Shown here: positions 54,972 to 64,000 of the stretch, piece by piece
Layout: the number at the start of each line of letters is the position of its first letter
How positions within the stretch are numbered: position 1 is the first letter of the stretch
NCBI GenBank assembly: GCA_020638175.1
Contig: JACKJA010000002.1
Span: forward strand, 1,550,001 to 1,614,000
DNA: 64,000 bases
DNA from: Rhodospirillales bacterium
GTDB taxonomy: Bacteria; Pseudomonadota; Alphaproteobacteria; Micavibrionales; Micavibrionaceae
Reading direction: 5' to 3'
Translations under genes and position numbers: made by a program
The notes under the pieces: generated by a model
What the model saw: only the letters and a program-made list of their open reading frames with translations
Database searches by the model: none
What the model was told of the DNA's origin: nothing

Positions 54972-55484
54972 TTATGAACGATCGCCCAGAGCGCTGCGAA
55001 TGTCCTGCAGATCCTCAAGCAAGCCCTGTAACAAACGTTTTTGCTTGCCGCTCAGATTGCTTTGCGCGCCGGATACAGCAGGTTGCGGCGCGGCCGCCAA
55101 ACCGCCCGTTTCATTCGCCACAGCGACACCGGGCTTCGGGGTTGTTTCGGTTTTCAAGAGCTGGGCTTTCCCCTGTTCCTTGAGCAATTTCTGAACGCCC
55201 TTGATGGTATAGCCTTCCGTGTACAGAAGGTGATGGATTTTCTCGAGAAGCGTCACGTCTTCAGGCCGGTAGTAACGACGCCCGCCGCCGCGCTTGAGCG
55301 GCTTGACTTGCGTGAATTTGGTTTCCCAAAAGCGCAGGACATGCTGCTGAACATCGAGGATATCAGCCACTTCGCTAATCGTACGGAACGCCCCCGCAGC
55401 TTTGCGCGAACGGCTGTTATCCGGCCTGTCAGCCTCCTGCTCTTCCATGTCAAACTGAGCGGATTGCGGTTGTAATGCGTTCAT
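54972..55484 (-). CDS. MerR-family transcriptional regulator
   Basis: 170 residues. The MerR winged helix-turn-helix is seen as [20 protein letters not shown] with [20 protein letters not shown] and [20 protein letters not shown]. The C-terminal part is a Pro/Ala-rich linker plus a short helix ([20 protein letters not shown]), with no cysteine metal site. This ihfA-linked MerR is standard in alphaproteobacteria; its target is not known from sequence. A 55-base gap separates it from ihfA. Confidence 0.93.
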   Translation of the reverse strand: MNALQPQSAQFDMEEQEADRPDNSRSRKAAGAFRTISEVADILDVQQHVLRFWETKFTQVKPLKRGGGRRYYRPEDVTLLEKIHHLLYTEGYTIKGVQKLLKEQGKAQLLKTETTPKPGVAVANETGGLAAAPQPAVSGAQSNLSGKQKRLLQGLLEDLQDIRSALGDRS

Positions 55485-55538
55485 AACGATAAGTCCCCAC
55501 CTATTGTATTGATGTTGTTTTCAAAATGGATCCGATAA

Positions 55539-55838
55539 TCAGCCTTCGCTGCCGTTGATCCGGTCTTTCATGACGTGAGACGCCCGGAAAACCAGAACCT
55601 TGCGCGGTTTGATCGGCACTTCCACACCGGTTTTCGGGTTACGGCCAACCCGCTCCCCTTTTTCCCTGATGGAAAAACTGCCAAATGACGAGATCTTAAC
55701 GTTATCCCCGGCGATCAAAGCCTCGGAGATCTCGTTAATGACGGCTTCCACTAGGTCCGCCGACTCGTTGCGTGACAAACCGACTTCTTCATAGACGGCT
55801 TCGGCCAGATCGGCTCTTGTAATCGTACGTCCAGACAT
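55539..55838 (-). CDS. ihfA: Integration host factor subunit alpha
   Basis: DNA-bending nucleoid protein that pairs with IhfB, 99 residues. Family marks: [40 protein letters not shown] and the DNA-contacting arm [20 protein letters not shown]. The alpha assignment rests on its position between fabH and merR and on the GRNPKTG arm. Confidence 0.95.
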   Translation of the reverse strand: MSGRTITRADLAEAVYEEVGLSRNESADLVEAVINEISEALIAGDNVKISSFGSFSIREKGERVGRNPKTGVEVPIKPRKVLVFRASHVMKDRINGSEG

Positions 55839-55983
55839 ACTTTCCTCATGTATTTATGAATGACTCAAACCATACCCGTTTGCTTTTGCGTCTGTCAACT
55901 TTCCAGCAACAAACAAATGCAAAAAAATGTTAAGAGTTCAAAGGGTAACAGAATATTGTTAATTTCAGGTGTTTTGTGCGCCC

Positions 55984-56958
55984 CTAAAACCGCACCAGAG
56001 CCGCGCCCCATGTCAGGCCCGCACCCAGCGCTTCCAGCAACAGCAAATCGCCGCGCTTGATCTTTCCGCTTTCCACGGCATCGGCCAACGCCAGAGGAAT
56101 CGACGCCGCCGACGTATTACCATGCCGATCGACAGTCACCACAACCTGATCCATACTCATATGCAGCTTCTTGGCTGTGGCCTCGATAATGCGGATATTG
56201 GCCTGATGCGGCACCAACCAGTCGATATCGCTGTCACTGATACCGTTTTCTTCCAGCACTTCACTGACAATATCCGCCATGTATTGCACGGCGTTCTTGA
56301 ACACTTCGCGGCCCTCCATCACGATATGGCCGGCCTCCCCGGTCGTAGACGGTCCGCCATTGGTATAAAGCAGACCTTTCTGCACACCATTGGCATAAAG
56401 ATGTGAGGACAAAACGCCGCGATCTTCGACAGTGCCCTGACCGCTCTCGTCGGCCTCCACCACCACGGCCCCGGCTCCGTCCCCGAACAAAACACAGGTC
56501 GTACGGTCTTCCCAGTTCAAAACCGCAGACATTTTCTCGGCGCCAATCACCAGAATTCGCCGGGCCTGCCCGGTTTTAACAAACATATCAGCTATGCTCA
56601 GAGCATACACAAAACCGGAACAGACCGCCTGCACATCAAAGGCCACGCACGGCCCAATGCCGAGAGTCGCCTGCACATGCACGGCAACAGATGGAAAGGT
56701 TTTATCCGGCGTCGTCGTCGCCACGATAATGCCGTCGATATCCGCCGGCCCGTACCCGCCATTTTTCAGGGCTACGCGGGCCGCGGCTGCCGCCATGTCG
56801 GACGTCGCCTCATCCGCCGCCGCAATATGACGCTCCCGAATCCCGGAACGCTGAACAATCCATTCATCCGACGTATCGACGATCTTTTCCAGATCGGCAT
56901 TGGTCATGGTTTTTTCGGGCAGATAACCGCCGCACGATGCTATTACGGTCCGAATCAT
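55984..56958 (-). CDS. fabH: 3-oxoacyl-ACP synthase III
   Basis: Starts fatty-acid synthesis by condensing acetyl-CoA with malonyl-ACP. 324 residues. The Cys nucleophile is in AFDVQAVCSGFVYALSIADM, the His in VPHQANIRIIEATAKKL and the Asn in DRHGNTSAASIPLALADA. N-terminal SCGGYLPEKTMTNADLEKIV is typical. The start overlaps the plsX stop by four bases (ATGA). Confidence 0.98.
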   Translation of the reverse strand: MIRTVIASCGGYLPEKTMTNADLEKIVDTSDEWIVQRSGIRERHIAAADEATSDMAAAAARVALKNGGYGPADIDGIIVATTTPDKTFPSVAVHVQATLGIGPCVAFDVQAVCSGFVYALSIADMFVKTGQARRILVIGAEKMSAVLNWEDRTTCVLFGDGAGAVVVEADESGQGTVEDRGVLSSHLYANGVQKGLLYTNGGPSTTGEAGHIVMEGREVFKNAVQYMADIVSEVLEENGISDSDIDWLVPHQANIRIIEATAKKLHMSMDQVVVTVDRHGNTSAASIPLALADAVESGKIKRGDLLLLEALGAGLTWGAALVRF

Positions 56959-58034
56959 GCATTATCCTCTGCTGTTTCTTTTTCTTCCGTTCGGGCGCTA
57001 ATCTCGGTTTCCTGTTCCATCACATGAGAAATTTCCGTGGCGACCCGTTTGTTATAGCCTTGCTCCACCAGGTTGTAAGCCACCCGGATCGCGCGGTAAA
57101 ACCCGTATTCATCCATGCCGCCGTGACTTTTCACGCAAATCCCGTCCAGTCCCAAAAACATCCCGCCGTTATAAAAACGGGGATCGACCCGCTTTTTCAT
57201 ACGTTTCAGAGCGCCAGATGCAAGCATAGCCCCCAGCATCGCCAGCGGTGAGGATTTAAAAGCATCGCGCAGGAAATGCCGCGTCAGGCTACCGACCCCT
57301 TCCGCGACCTTCAACGCTACATTGCCGGTAAACCCGTCCGTAACGACGACATCAACCGTTCCCTTGGCAATATCGTTGCCTTCGACAAAGCCGTGATAAG
57401 AACCCGGAAAATCAATCCCCGAGAGGATTCCCGCCGCCGCCCGGATTTCATCATGGCCCTTCATATCTTCGGTCCCGATATTCAAAAGCCCGACGCTCGG
57501 CCGTTCAATCCCGCTAACAGCCCGTGCATAAACAGCCCCCAAAACCGCAAACTGCACCAGCATCTCTTCATCACAGACCAGATTAGCCCCCAGATCGAGC
57601 ATCACGGTATCGCGGCCTTCTGTGGGCAAAACACTGGCAATTGCCGGCCGGTCAATCCCCGGCAGACATTTTAAAATCATCTTGGACAGCGCCATCAACG
57701 CCCCAGTATTCCCGGCAGACACGACGCTCTGGGCTTGCCCGTCCTTCACCGCCTCAATCGCCAGCCGCATGGAGGTATCCTTGCTGGCCCGCACAGCCGC
57801 CGACGGTTTATCCGCGCTGGAAATCTTCTTGTCCGTATGGTGAATAGTCGAAAGAGCCTTTAAACGAGGATACTTGCCCAGAAAGCGATTAATTTCATTT
57901 TCATCGCCATAAAACAGGAAGTGCACGTTAGCGCCCAGCTTTTTCACCGCCAGAGCCGCCGCAGGAACGACAACAGCAGGGCCGAAATCGCCCCCCATCG
58001 CATCCAGTGCCATTATTTGTGGTTTAGACATCAC
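56955..58034 (-). CDS. plsX: Phosphate acyltransferase PlsX
   Basis: Converts acyl-ACP to acyl-phosphate for phospholipid synthesis with PlsY. 359 residues. Marks: MALDAMGGDFGPAVVVPAAA, SVVSAGNTGALMALSKMIL, VMLDLGANLVCDEEMLVQFA, LNIGTEDMKGHDEIR and VVVTDGFTGNVALKVAEGVG. Member of the rpmF-plsX-fabH-ihfA block. A C-terminal acidic tail (EQETEISARTEEKETAEDNA) extends beyond the core. Confidence 0.98.
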   Translation of the reverse strand: MMSKPQIMALDAMGGDFGPAVVVPAAALAVKKLGANVHFLFYGDENEINRFLGKYPRLKALSTIHHTDKKISSADKPSAAVRASKDTSMRLAIEAVKDGQAQSVVSAGNTGALMALSKMILKCLPGIDRPAIASVLPTEGRDTVMLDLGANLVCDEEMLVQFAVLGAVYARAVSGIERPSVGLLNIGTEDMKGHDEIRAAAGILSGIDFPGSYHGFVEGNDIAKGTVDVVVTDGFTGNVALKVAEGVGSLTRHFLRDAFKSSPLAMLGAMLASGALKRMKKRVDPRFYNGGMFLGLDGICVKSHGGMDEYGFYRAIRVAYNLVEQGYNKRVATEISHVMEQETEISARTEEKETAEDNA

Positions 58035-58132
58035 ATTGCCGTATTTATGGGCGCAAGAATCAAAAATTCCGCGTTACGATATCTCAAAAATCGGAAACGC
58101 GGAACCCTTTGATTTTTTATGGCGCGATCTGA

Positions 58133-58312
58133 CTAGTCGCGCTCGGTCAGAACCTGACGGCCTTTGTACATGCCGGTTTTCAGGTCGATATGGTGGCGGC
58201 GCTTCGGCTCGCCCGTGTGCTGGTCTTCAACCCAGTTCACAGTGCCCAACGCATCGTGCGCCCGGCGCATATTGCGTTTTGATTTCGTTGTTTTTCTCTT
58301 CGGAACAGCCAT
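58133..58312 (-). CDS. rpmF: 50S ribosomal protein L32
   Basis: A 59-residue basic protein reading [20 protein letters not shown] at its start and ending [12 protein letters not shown], as in alphaproteobacterial L32, without the zinc-ribbon cysteines. It lies between DUF177 and plsX, its usual place. Confidence 0.96.
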   Translation of the reverse strand: MAVPKRKTTKSKRNMRRAHDALGTVNWVEDQHTGEPKRRHHIDLKTGMYKGRQVLTERD

Positions 58313-58392
58313 TTTTCAAATTCCTGATTTCGTCGTTATAATTATCCGAGGGACACCTGATAGCGGATTTTCCCGGACGAAGCAAGGAAAAA

Positions 58393-58989
58393 TCAGTTTT
58401 CCTCTTTATTTTTCTTCCATTCCTTTAGCGCCGCAAACGGGTTGGGCTGACGCGGCGGCTCTACCGGGCTTTCGCGATCGTCGCCCAGCTCATACATAAC
58501 CCCCGGCGCATGCGGAAACGGGTTAATCGCCAGCGACATGCATTGCGTAGCCAGTTCCCCCAGATCAATCATGCCGTCAACGACAGGCTCTGGATCATCG
58601 CGCTCGTCGAGAATCGGTACTTCCACTTCGCCGCCCCGGCTTTGGCGTTCATGACGCACCTTGGCCAGGGAAACAGCCTGCTCTTCATCCAGATACCAGC
58701 CCTCGACGTCTTCTTCTATTTGTTCTTCAAAGGGCTCCAGCGTAACAACGCAGTTCTGGATGACCTGCGCCGTCAAATCGCCTTTCACATGAATGATATT
58801 GCCGTTTTGGCGTTGCAATGTCACCGTCGCCGCCGCGCTCTGAACGGCTTCCACCCCCAGCCGCCGGGCCAGATCGCGGCATTGCTGTTCGTCCGCCGTT
58901 ATTGTCAATGTCACCGGCACCGCGGCAACATCCTCAACATCAAACAGATGCGACCATTCCGGCGTAATCGCTTGCATTTTCTTCGTCAT
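58393..58989 (-). CDS. YceD / DUF177 family protein
   Basis: About 198 residues from the ATG at 58989, with further ATGs at 58998 and 58977. The YceD/DUF177 pattern appears as KGDLTAQVIQNCVVTLEPFE with the single conserved Cys (homologs with a CxxC/C pair may bind metal), DEEQAVSLAKVRH and EVPILDERDDPEPVVDGMID with LGELATQCMSLAINPFPHAP. The family is linked to 23S rRNA accumulation and is regularly found next to rpmF, as here. Its first codons overlap the end of the cytochrome-chaperone gene by about 50 bases. Confidence 0.92.
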   Translation of the reverse strand: MTKKMQAITPEWSHLFDVEDVAAVPVTLTITADEQQCRDLARRLGVEAVQSAAATVTLQRQNGNIIHVKGDLTAQVIQNCVVTLEPFEEQIEEDVEGWYLDEEQAVSLAKVRHERQSRGGEVEVPILDERDDPEPVVDGMIDLGELATQCMSLAINPFPHAPGVMYELGDDRESPVEPPRQPNPFAALKEWKKNKEEN

Positions 58990-59527
58990 TTTTTTCACTC
59001 ATCGTTACAAATTCGACAATTCCCGACAAAATATCCTGTGTGCCGGCATTTTTCAAAGCATTTACATTCCGGCGCATATAATCGGTCATAGCCGCCAAAA
59101 CCGCTTTTCCGGGATCCCGCCCCTGATAAACCGTCCGTATCAGAACGTCCGGCAAATCGTCATCGCCCACACCGTTCAAAGCATCCCGATAAACCATGGA
59201 ACGGCCCTTGTAGGACCGCATCATGCGCTTCATCCTGCGGGGCACACCCATGTCGCCGACCCCCATTTCCCGCAAGGCCGCCTCCAGATCACGAAACATG
59301 ACATTAAACAGATTCTGGGACAGGGCCGCCCCGGCCGCGCCCTCATCCAGCAAACGATTCCAGACCAGAAAACCATGCAGAACGACCATCTCGAACCGGC
59401 CCTGCACCGTGTCCGGCACAGCATAATCCCGGTAGAAAACCGGTTGACGCGCCTGCACCACCAAAGCTGCATATAATTGTGCAGCTCTCTCGTTACGTTT
59501 TGATTGCGTCTTGAAAAATCCCAGCAT
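58940..59527 (-). CDS. Ubiquinol-cytochrome c chaperone (Cbp3/UQCC1-like)
   Basis: About 195 residues, start at 59527 (MLGFFKTQSKRNERAAQLYA). The family, known from mitochondria as Cbp3/UQCC1, assists cytochrome b assembly into the bc1 complex. Its marks are visible: YAALVVQARQPVFYRDYAVP, TVQGRFEMVVLHGFLVWNRL, NVMFRDLEAALREMGVGDMG and VPRRMKRMMRSYKGRSMVYR. It is present in alphaproteobacteria and mitochondria, which supports the lineage. It overlaps DUF177 downstream and is divergent from bamE with about 60 bases between starts. Confidence 0.93.
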   Translation of the reverse strand: MLGFFKTQSKRNERAAQLYAALVVQARQPVFYRDYAVPDTVQGRFEMVVLHGFLVWNRLLDEGAAGAALSQNLFNVMFRDLEAALREMGVGDMGVPRRMKRMMRSYKGRSMVYRDALNGVGDDDLPDVLIRTVYQGRDPGKAVLAAMTDYMRRNVNALKNAGTQDILSGIVEFVTMSEKNDEENASDYAGMVASV

Positions 59528-59587
59528 GTGTACCATTCTTACCCCTCGAATACTGAAATGGATATAACACGGTTCAAAAATATCACC

Positions 59588-60022
59588 ATGAAAAAATTAA
59601 ACCTGATCGCCTGCGCTGTTTCTTTGTCCCTTTTGGGGAGCGCCTGCACACCGACCAATCACATCCGCGGCAATATAGTCGAGGATTTCCGCTTGGCCGA
59701 AGTCAAGCCCGGCATTGACACACGCTCGGACGTCCTGCGCAAACTCGGCTCGCCGACGACCAAAGCGCCGTTTGATGAAAATGTCTGGTATTACATCGGT
59801 CAGGAAACCCAAAAACGCGGCATCCTTGATGAAGATATTCAAAAAGAGCGTATCGTTATGGCCACCTTTGATCAGGAAGGCACACTGGCAAGCATAGAAG
59901 AGCTTGATAACAATCGTCTCGATTTGCCCTATGAACGGGAAAAAACGCCGACCACCGGCAACGAGGTCACCGCCGTTCAGCAATTCTTCGGCAATGTTGG
60001 GCGATTTAACAAACAAAGGTAA
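59588..60022 (+). CDS. bamE: Outer-membrane assembly lipoprotein BamE/OmlA
   Basis: About 144 residues from the ATG at 59588. The lipoprotein signal MKKLNLIACAVSLSLLGSAC has the lipobox Cys at residue 20. The SmpA/BamE fold follows: VKPGIDTRSDVLRKLGSPTT, WYYIGQETQKRGILDED, VMATFDQEGTLASIEEL. Part of the barrel-assembly machinery for outer-membrane proteins. A terminator follows at 60062. Confidence 0.94.
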   Translation: MKKLNLIACAVSLSLLGSACTPTNHIRGNIVEDFRLAEVKPGIDTRSDVLRKLGSPTTKAPFDENVWYYIGQETQKRGILDEDIQKERIVMATFDQEGTLASIEELDNNRLDLPYEREKTPTTGNEVTAVQQFFGNVGRFNKQR

Positions 60023-60061
60023 GAACGGACACCGCTCCACATCGTGTTTCTTCCCCATAAC

Positions 60062-60095
60062 AAAAGCCCCGCACAAATGGCGGGGCTTTCTTTTT
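60062..60095. terminator. Bidirectional terminator between bamE and hppA
   Basis: AAAGCCCCGC and GCGGGGCTTT form a perfect 10-pair stem with a seven-base loop, T-rich on the plus side and A-rich (T-rich on minus) on the other. It serves two convergent genes. Confidence 0.9.
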
Positions 60096-60114
60096 GTGTT
60101 TTTATGATCCGGCG

Positions 60115-62211
60115 TTAGCCCACAACAAACTTGGCTACGATCGCCACCAGCAAGATCGCGACAATATTCGTGATCTTGATTAGCGGGTTCACGGCCGGAC
60201 CGGATGTGTCCTTGTACGGGTCGCCGACAGTATCGCCGGTAACAGCCGCTTTGTGAGCTTCGGACCCTTTGCCGCCGAAATTACCGTCTTCGATAAATTT
60301 CTTGGCATTGTCCCAGGCACCACCGCCGGACGTCATGGAGATCGCGACAAACAGCCCCGTCACGATCGTCCCCATCAGCATCGCCCCCAGAGACTGGAAC
60401 GCCGCAACGATCCCCCCCAGATAGTACATAACGGTGAACAGGACAATCGGCGCCAACACAGGCAACAGCGACGGAACAATCATTTCCTTGATCGCCGCCT
60501 TGGTCAAAAGGTCAACCGCCCGGCCATATTCCGGCTTGGCTTTGCCTTCCATGATGCCTTTGATCTCACGGAACTGACGACGCACTTCGATAATGACACT
60601 TTCTGCCGCCCGGCCCACAGCCAGCATCGACAAAGAGCCAAAGAAGTACGGCAGCAAGCCACCAATGAACAGACCGATCACCACATACGGGTTCTGCAAG
60701 GAAAACGCCATGTCCGGCAGGTCCGGCAGATAGTGTTTGATTTCCTCCGTATAAGCAGCGAACAGCACCAGAGCCGCCAGACCGGCAGAGCCGATCGCAT
60801 AACCCTTGGTCACAGCCTTGGTCGTGTTCCCTACGGCATCCAGCGCATCGGTCGTGTTCCGGACATTCTCCGGCAGTTCCGCCATTTCGGCAATCCCGCC
60901 GGCATTATCCGTTACCGGACCGTAAGCATCCAGAGCCACAACCATCCCGGCCAGCGACAACATCGCCGTCGCGGAAATCGCGATCCCGTACAGGCCCGCC
61001 TGTGAGTAAGCGATAAAGATACCCGCACAAATCACAATCACCGGCAGGACCGTCGCTTCCATAGAGATAGCCAGCCCCTGGATCACATTCGTCGCATGAC
61101 CCGATTCTGACGCCTTGGCGACAATCCGGACCGGACGGTGTTCCGTACCCGTATAGTATTCGGTAATCCAGACAATCAGGCCGGTTACGCCCAGCCCCGT
61201 CAGCACACACCAAAACAGCTTGACGCCGTTAATGATCGTACCATCCGCCATCGGGATTTCATGGTAAACCCCCATGTTGGCCAGCATCAGAGCAATAAAG
61301 ATACCGGCGAACAGCGCCGTCGCGATAAGCCCCTTGTACAGCGCCCACATGATGTTGGTTGACCCGCTGTTAAGCTTCACAAAGACCGTTCCCATGATCG
61401 ACGCAATAATACAAAGCGCCCCGATCATCAACGGCAACAGCATCATGATACTTTGAACCTCCGGTGCAAACACACTGTAGGCAATCAGCATCGTAGCAAC
61501 CACAGTCACAACATAGGTTTCGAACAAGTCCGCAGCCATCCCGGCACAGTCCCCGACATTATCACCGACGTTATCGGCAATCACGGCCGGGTTACGCGGG
61601 TCATCTTCCGGTATGCCGGCTTCGACCTTCCCCACCAGATCAGCGCCAACATCGGCACCCTTGGTGAAGATACCACCGCCAAGACGGGCGAAGATAGAGA
61701 TAAGCGACGCGCCAAAGCCCAAAGCAACCAGACCTTCGAGCATCGTGCGCAGGCCCATGCCCATGGTATCGAGGGTCATGTAATAAATTGTCACGCCCAG
61801 AATACCAAGCCCGACCACCAGAAGACCGGTAACAACCCCGGAGTTAAAGGAGACAGCCAGCGCGCTCCCTAAACTTTCGGTGGCGGCTTGCGTCGTCCGC
61901 ACATTGGCGCGCACCGATACGTTCATACCGATATACCCGGCAATCCCGGATAAAACCGCACCGATCACAAAACCGGCGGCAACGTGCCCGCCGAGCAAAA
62001 AGAACAACAGGGCCGCGACGGCAACGCCGACCAGACCAATTGTCGTATATTGACGGTTCAGGTAAGCAGCAGCGCCCTCCTGAATAGCCCCGGCAATTTC
62101 CTGCATACGCTCATTCCCCGGGCTGCAGGCCATAACCTTGCGCGCCAGATAGGCGCCATATAGAAGGGCCGCCATACCGGCGCAGATCGCCATAAAGTAG
62201 ACTTCAATCAT
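60115..62211 (-). CDS. hppA: Membrane-bound proton-pumping pyrophosphatase
   Basis: Hydrolyses pyrophosphate and pumps protons across the inner membrane. 698 residues and about 16 helices, normal for bacterial forms. Substrate-site motifs are [38 protein letters not shown] and, near the end, [20 protein letters not shown] and [20 protein letters not shown]. The segment [18 protein letters not shown] has Lys where potassium-dependent enzymes have Ala, which marks a potassium-independent proton pump. Monocistronic. Confidence 0.97.
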   Translation of the reverse strand: MIEVYFMAICAGMAALLYGAYLARKVMACSPGNERMQEIAGAIQEGAAAYLNRQYTTIGLVGVAVAALLFFLLGGHVAAGFVIGAVLSGIAGYIGMNVSVRANVRTTQAATESLGSALAVSFNSGVVTGLLVVGLGILGVTIYYMTLDTMGMGLRTMLEGLVALGFGASLISIFARLGGGIFTKGADVGADLVGKVEAGIPEDDPRNPAVIADNVGDNVGDCAGMAADLFETYVVTVVATMLIAYSVFAPEVQSIMMLLPLMIGALCIIASIMGTVFVKLNSGSTNIMWALYKGLIATALFAGIFIALMLANMGVYHEIPMADGTIINGVKLFWCVLTGLGVTGLIVWITEYYTGTEHRPVRIVAKASESGHATNVIQGLAISMEATVLPVIVICAGIFIAYSQAGLYGIAISATAMLSLAGMVVALDAYGPVTDNAGGIAEMAELPENVRNTTDALDAVGNTTKAVTKGYAIGSAGLAALVLFAAYTEEIKHYLPDLPDMAFSLQNPYVVIGLFIGGLLPYFFGSLSMLAVGRAAESVIIEVRRQFREIKGIMEGKAKPEYGRAVDLLTKAAIKEMIVPSLLPVLAPIVLFTVMYYLGGIVAAFQSLGAMLMGTIVTGLFVAISMTSGGGAWDNAKKFIEDGNFGGKGSEAHKAAVTGDTVGDPYKDTSGPAVNPLIKITNIVAILLVAIVAKFVVG

Positions 62212-62371
62212 TTTTATGCCTCTTAGTGTTTATTGTTGGCTCCGCAATCCGGTTCAAAAAGAACAGGTTAACCGGATCGACAGCAGCATGATGATTGAAA
62301 GTGCATAATTATGCGAAGGGACGCAAGGAGTTATCCTCTGTTTTTTTATAAAAAAATACGCCCCTGCAAAC

Positions 62372-62396
62372 AAAAAGCCCGGCAACGCGGGCTTTC
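62372..62396 (-). terminator. Terminator downstream of fliL
   Basis: Minus-strand stem AAAGCCCG...CGGGCTTT with a short loop and TTTTTG after it, about 27 bases beyond the fliL stop. Confidence 0.82.
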
Positions 62397-62422
62397 AGTA
62401 CAATTTTCAAAGAGGCGTTTTT

Positions 62423-62920
62423 TTAAAGAGGACGCTGCTGGACAACCTGTAGCAACACATCGTTCACTTCATCTTCCCCAACAACGCGGCGGCTGATGTC
62501 ACGCAAGCGCGCTTTAATGGATTGTATCTGCAAGACACCGCCTTCCATCGCGGCCTGACGGTTTAAAACACCGTAAAGTTCCTGGATATAAGCATCCTTG
62601 AGGCGGGGTTGGTAGTCCTCGACTTTCTTTTGCGCCCGCGCGCTTTCAACTTCGATAACAATCACCAGACTTAAATTCTGGGAAACGCCGTTACTGTTAA
62701 TGATCGGCAAGATCAGGGGATCAAGTTCGACATACTTAAAGCGGCCTTCATCGTGGCCTTCACCCTGCTCTCCGTCACCGTGCGCTTCTTTGGCGGCCTG
62801 ATGCTCTTCCGTTTCACCGATCGAGGCTTCGGCCTTTTTACCGCCAAAGTAAAAATAGGCCCCGGCGCCAACACCGCCGAGCACTAAAAGAGCGACCATT
62901 CCTATAACGAGTAATTTCAT
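62423..62920 (-). CDS. fliL: FliL-like flagellar basal-body protein
   Basis: 165 residues with one N-terminal helix (LVIGMVALLVLGGVGAGAYF), an acidic His/Glu linker and a periplasmic domain ending LLQVVQQRPL. The FliL pattern includes KYVELDPLILPIINSNGVSQ, VIVIEVESARAQKKVEDYQP and RLKDAYIQELYGVLNRQA. FliL supports stator function around the motor. No other flagellar genes are near, so it is a lone copy or flagellar genes are scattered. Confidence 0.87.
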   Translation of the reverse strand: MKLLVIGMVALLVLGGVGAGAYFYFGGKKAEASIGETEEHQAAKEAHGDGEQGEGHDEGRFKYVELDPLILPIINSNGVSQNLSLVIVIEVESARAQKKVEDYQPRLKDAYIQELYGVLNRQAAMEGGVLQIQSIKARLRDISRRVVGEDEVNDVLLQVVQQRPL

Positions 62921-63164
62921 AAAAAAACCTGAACCCTAAAATAATCTTGCGTCCCCAACCTATTCTATTCTGGCAGAACTTTTTTAATATTAGGTTATAT
63001 TCATGTTGTATTTTAGATAAATTAGGCGCAAATGCGTTTCAGGTTCAAAAAAGGATCAAAGATAAAAACAAAAGAAAAATAAACTGATTCAAAACACTAA
63101 TAGAATATACCCCCGCTAGATCCCCCAGGTTATCCCCCGTTTTGAACAGTCATGAAGCAGGTCA

Positions 63165-63656
63165 TTACGAACGTAACGAAGTCCCGATTTTATCCAGAAC
63201 GGCATTCACCAGACGCGACTCACCTTGCTCGTAAAACGCGTGGGTAACATGAAGGTAATCAGAAATAATAACCGGCACATCAATATCGTGATGAGCCATC
63301 AGCTCAAACCCGCCACAGAGCAAAATCGCCATCAGCAGGGAATCAAGGTCGTGGCTCTTGCTGCCCTCCTCCTCTGCGCTTTTATGGACAAGCGGCAAAA
63401 TAATGCCGGTCAGATCATCCTTGCGATCATGCGTGCCCCGCACAATGGCCGTAAACAGCGTCCGGTCCGGCGTAACCATCTCCTGTCCGTCGACAGGCAA
63501 CCCCAAACGATAAGAGAGATATTCATTAATTACGTCATCGACGGTCTGGTCGTTATTCAGCTGCTGGTAAACCGCCTGCGTCGCCGCAAGCCGTGCCGCT
63601 GATCGCCGGGCCTTGGCCGAACCTGTCTTTTTCTTGCTTTGTGCATTTGCCGTCAT
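63165..63656 (-). CDS. nusB: Transcription antitermination factor NusB
   Basis: RNA-binding helical protein of rRNA antitermination, 163 residues. Visible NusB features are ARRSAARLAATQAVYQQLNN at the N-terminus, FTAIVRGTHDRKDDLTGIIL and MAILLCGGFELMAHHDIDVP with VIISDYLHVTHAFYEQGESR and VNAVLDKIGTSLR. The N-terminal Lys/Ser-rich tail is an extension. ribH is expected upstream of nusB in many relatives but is not here; the upstream region is noncoding. Confidence 0.95.
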   Translation of the reverse strand: MTANAQSKKKTGSAKARRSAARLAATQAVYQQLNNDQTVDDVINEYLSYRLGLPVDGQEMVTPDRTLFTAIVRGTHDRKDDLTGIILPLVHKSAEEEGSKSHDLDSLLMAILLCGGFELMAHHDIDVPVIISDYLHVTHAFYEQGESRLVNAVLDKIGTSLRS

Positions 63657-64000
63657 AGTTTTTATTTTACACTCTTCTATAAATTATCCAACCGCCCCGG
63701 TAGCTTGTGGATATCTCTATCATGAATTGGCAAGGGATGCATCAACTTCCTGCACTCTACATAATAGCGAACCGAAAATGAACGGGATCACGTGAAAGCA
63801 TATCGCTGTGGATAAACCATGTATAACGCATGAAAGTATCACTTCAGGTTCAATTTGATGCGATAACAAGATCAAAAGAACTATCTATGATGCAGCATGA
63901 ACCGCCAAAAATATCATCATCATTCCCCATGAAAACAAAATGATTCATGTCACCGGCTTGTGGATAAACCTGTTGAAACTCCGGGGATCATTCGGGATAA
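63657..64000. promoter_or_regulatory. Noncoding end region with DnaA-box-like sites
   Basis: No ORF of note in about 340 bases. TGTGGATAA (the reverse complement of TTATCCACA, a consensus DnaA box) occurs at 63807-63815 and 63959-63967, and a one-mismatch TGTGGATAT at 63706-63714, all in the same direction. The stretch is AT-rich. It could be part of an origin or a DnaA-regulated promoter; the window ends before this can be judged. Confidence 0.45.

Overview
The window looks like chromosomal DNA of an alphaproteobacterium of moderate GC. Supporting marks are: the gene order omlA/bamE - ubiquinol-cytochrome c chaperone - DUF177 - rpmF - plsX - fabH - ihfA - merR - tRNA-Pro; hom-glpX-recJ; tig and clpP close to lon and hup; and a 14-subunit type complex I operon. 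tRNA-His keeps the ordinary bacterial G(-1)/C73 pair, which argues against the Rhizobiales/Rhodobacterales/Caulobacterales group. The many unfamiliar secreted or helical proteins and an S74-chaperone surface protein would fit a poorly sampled lineage such as Micavibrionales, but that placement is an inference.

Layout. 1-12.6 kb is the nuo operon on the minus strand (nuoA, B, C, D, E, F, G and the start of H). It is interrupted by at least eight non-nuo ORFs, one block of which ends in its own terminator. 12.7-15.4 kb holds a small membrane protein, tRNA-Asp, ald, an unknown gene with a palindromic promoter region, and tRNA-Val with a duplicated 3' part. 15.5-19.2 kb is hup, lon and clpP; hup and the last two thirds of lon carry many single-base indels that look like sequencing error. 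19.4-23.5 kb: a sodium:solute symporter, tig, tRNA-Leu, nnrD, tRNA-His. 23.6-35.5 kb: glnA, a secreted unknown, parE, an AsmA/YdbH-like unknown, an SLC13 transporter, lptD and a DEAD-box helicase.

35.64-39.85 kb is a compact integrated element of about 4.2 kb. It sits against an intact tRNA-Glu and has a duplicated tRNA 3' end at the far side. It encodes a DUF4102-type tyrosine integrase, a 245-residue protein overlapping the integrase stop, an AlpA-type regulator with an inverted repeat at its start, a Cys-rich small protein, a small membrane protein, and a 175-residue membrane-anchored protein. It also holds a hairpin-rich noncoding stretch of about 670 bases, and paired AAAGCCCCC-type repeats lie at both ends. 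This is the strongest candidate for something undescribed.

40.0-51.6 kb: recJ, glpX, hom, an OmpA-like lipoprotein, phaC, a gamma carbonic anhydrase, rplM-rpsI, an unknown gene pair, cutA and a prolyl aminopeptidase. 51.7-64 kb: a mosaic S74-domain surface protein, an FkbM methyltransferase, tRNA-Pro, the merR-ihfA-fabH-plsX-rpmF-DUF177 lipid and ribosome block, a Cbp3-type chaperone, bamE, hppA, fliL and nusB. The last 340 bases have no gene and contain three DnaA-box-like sequences.
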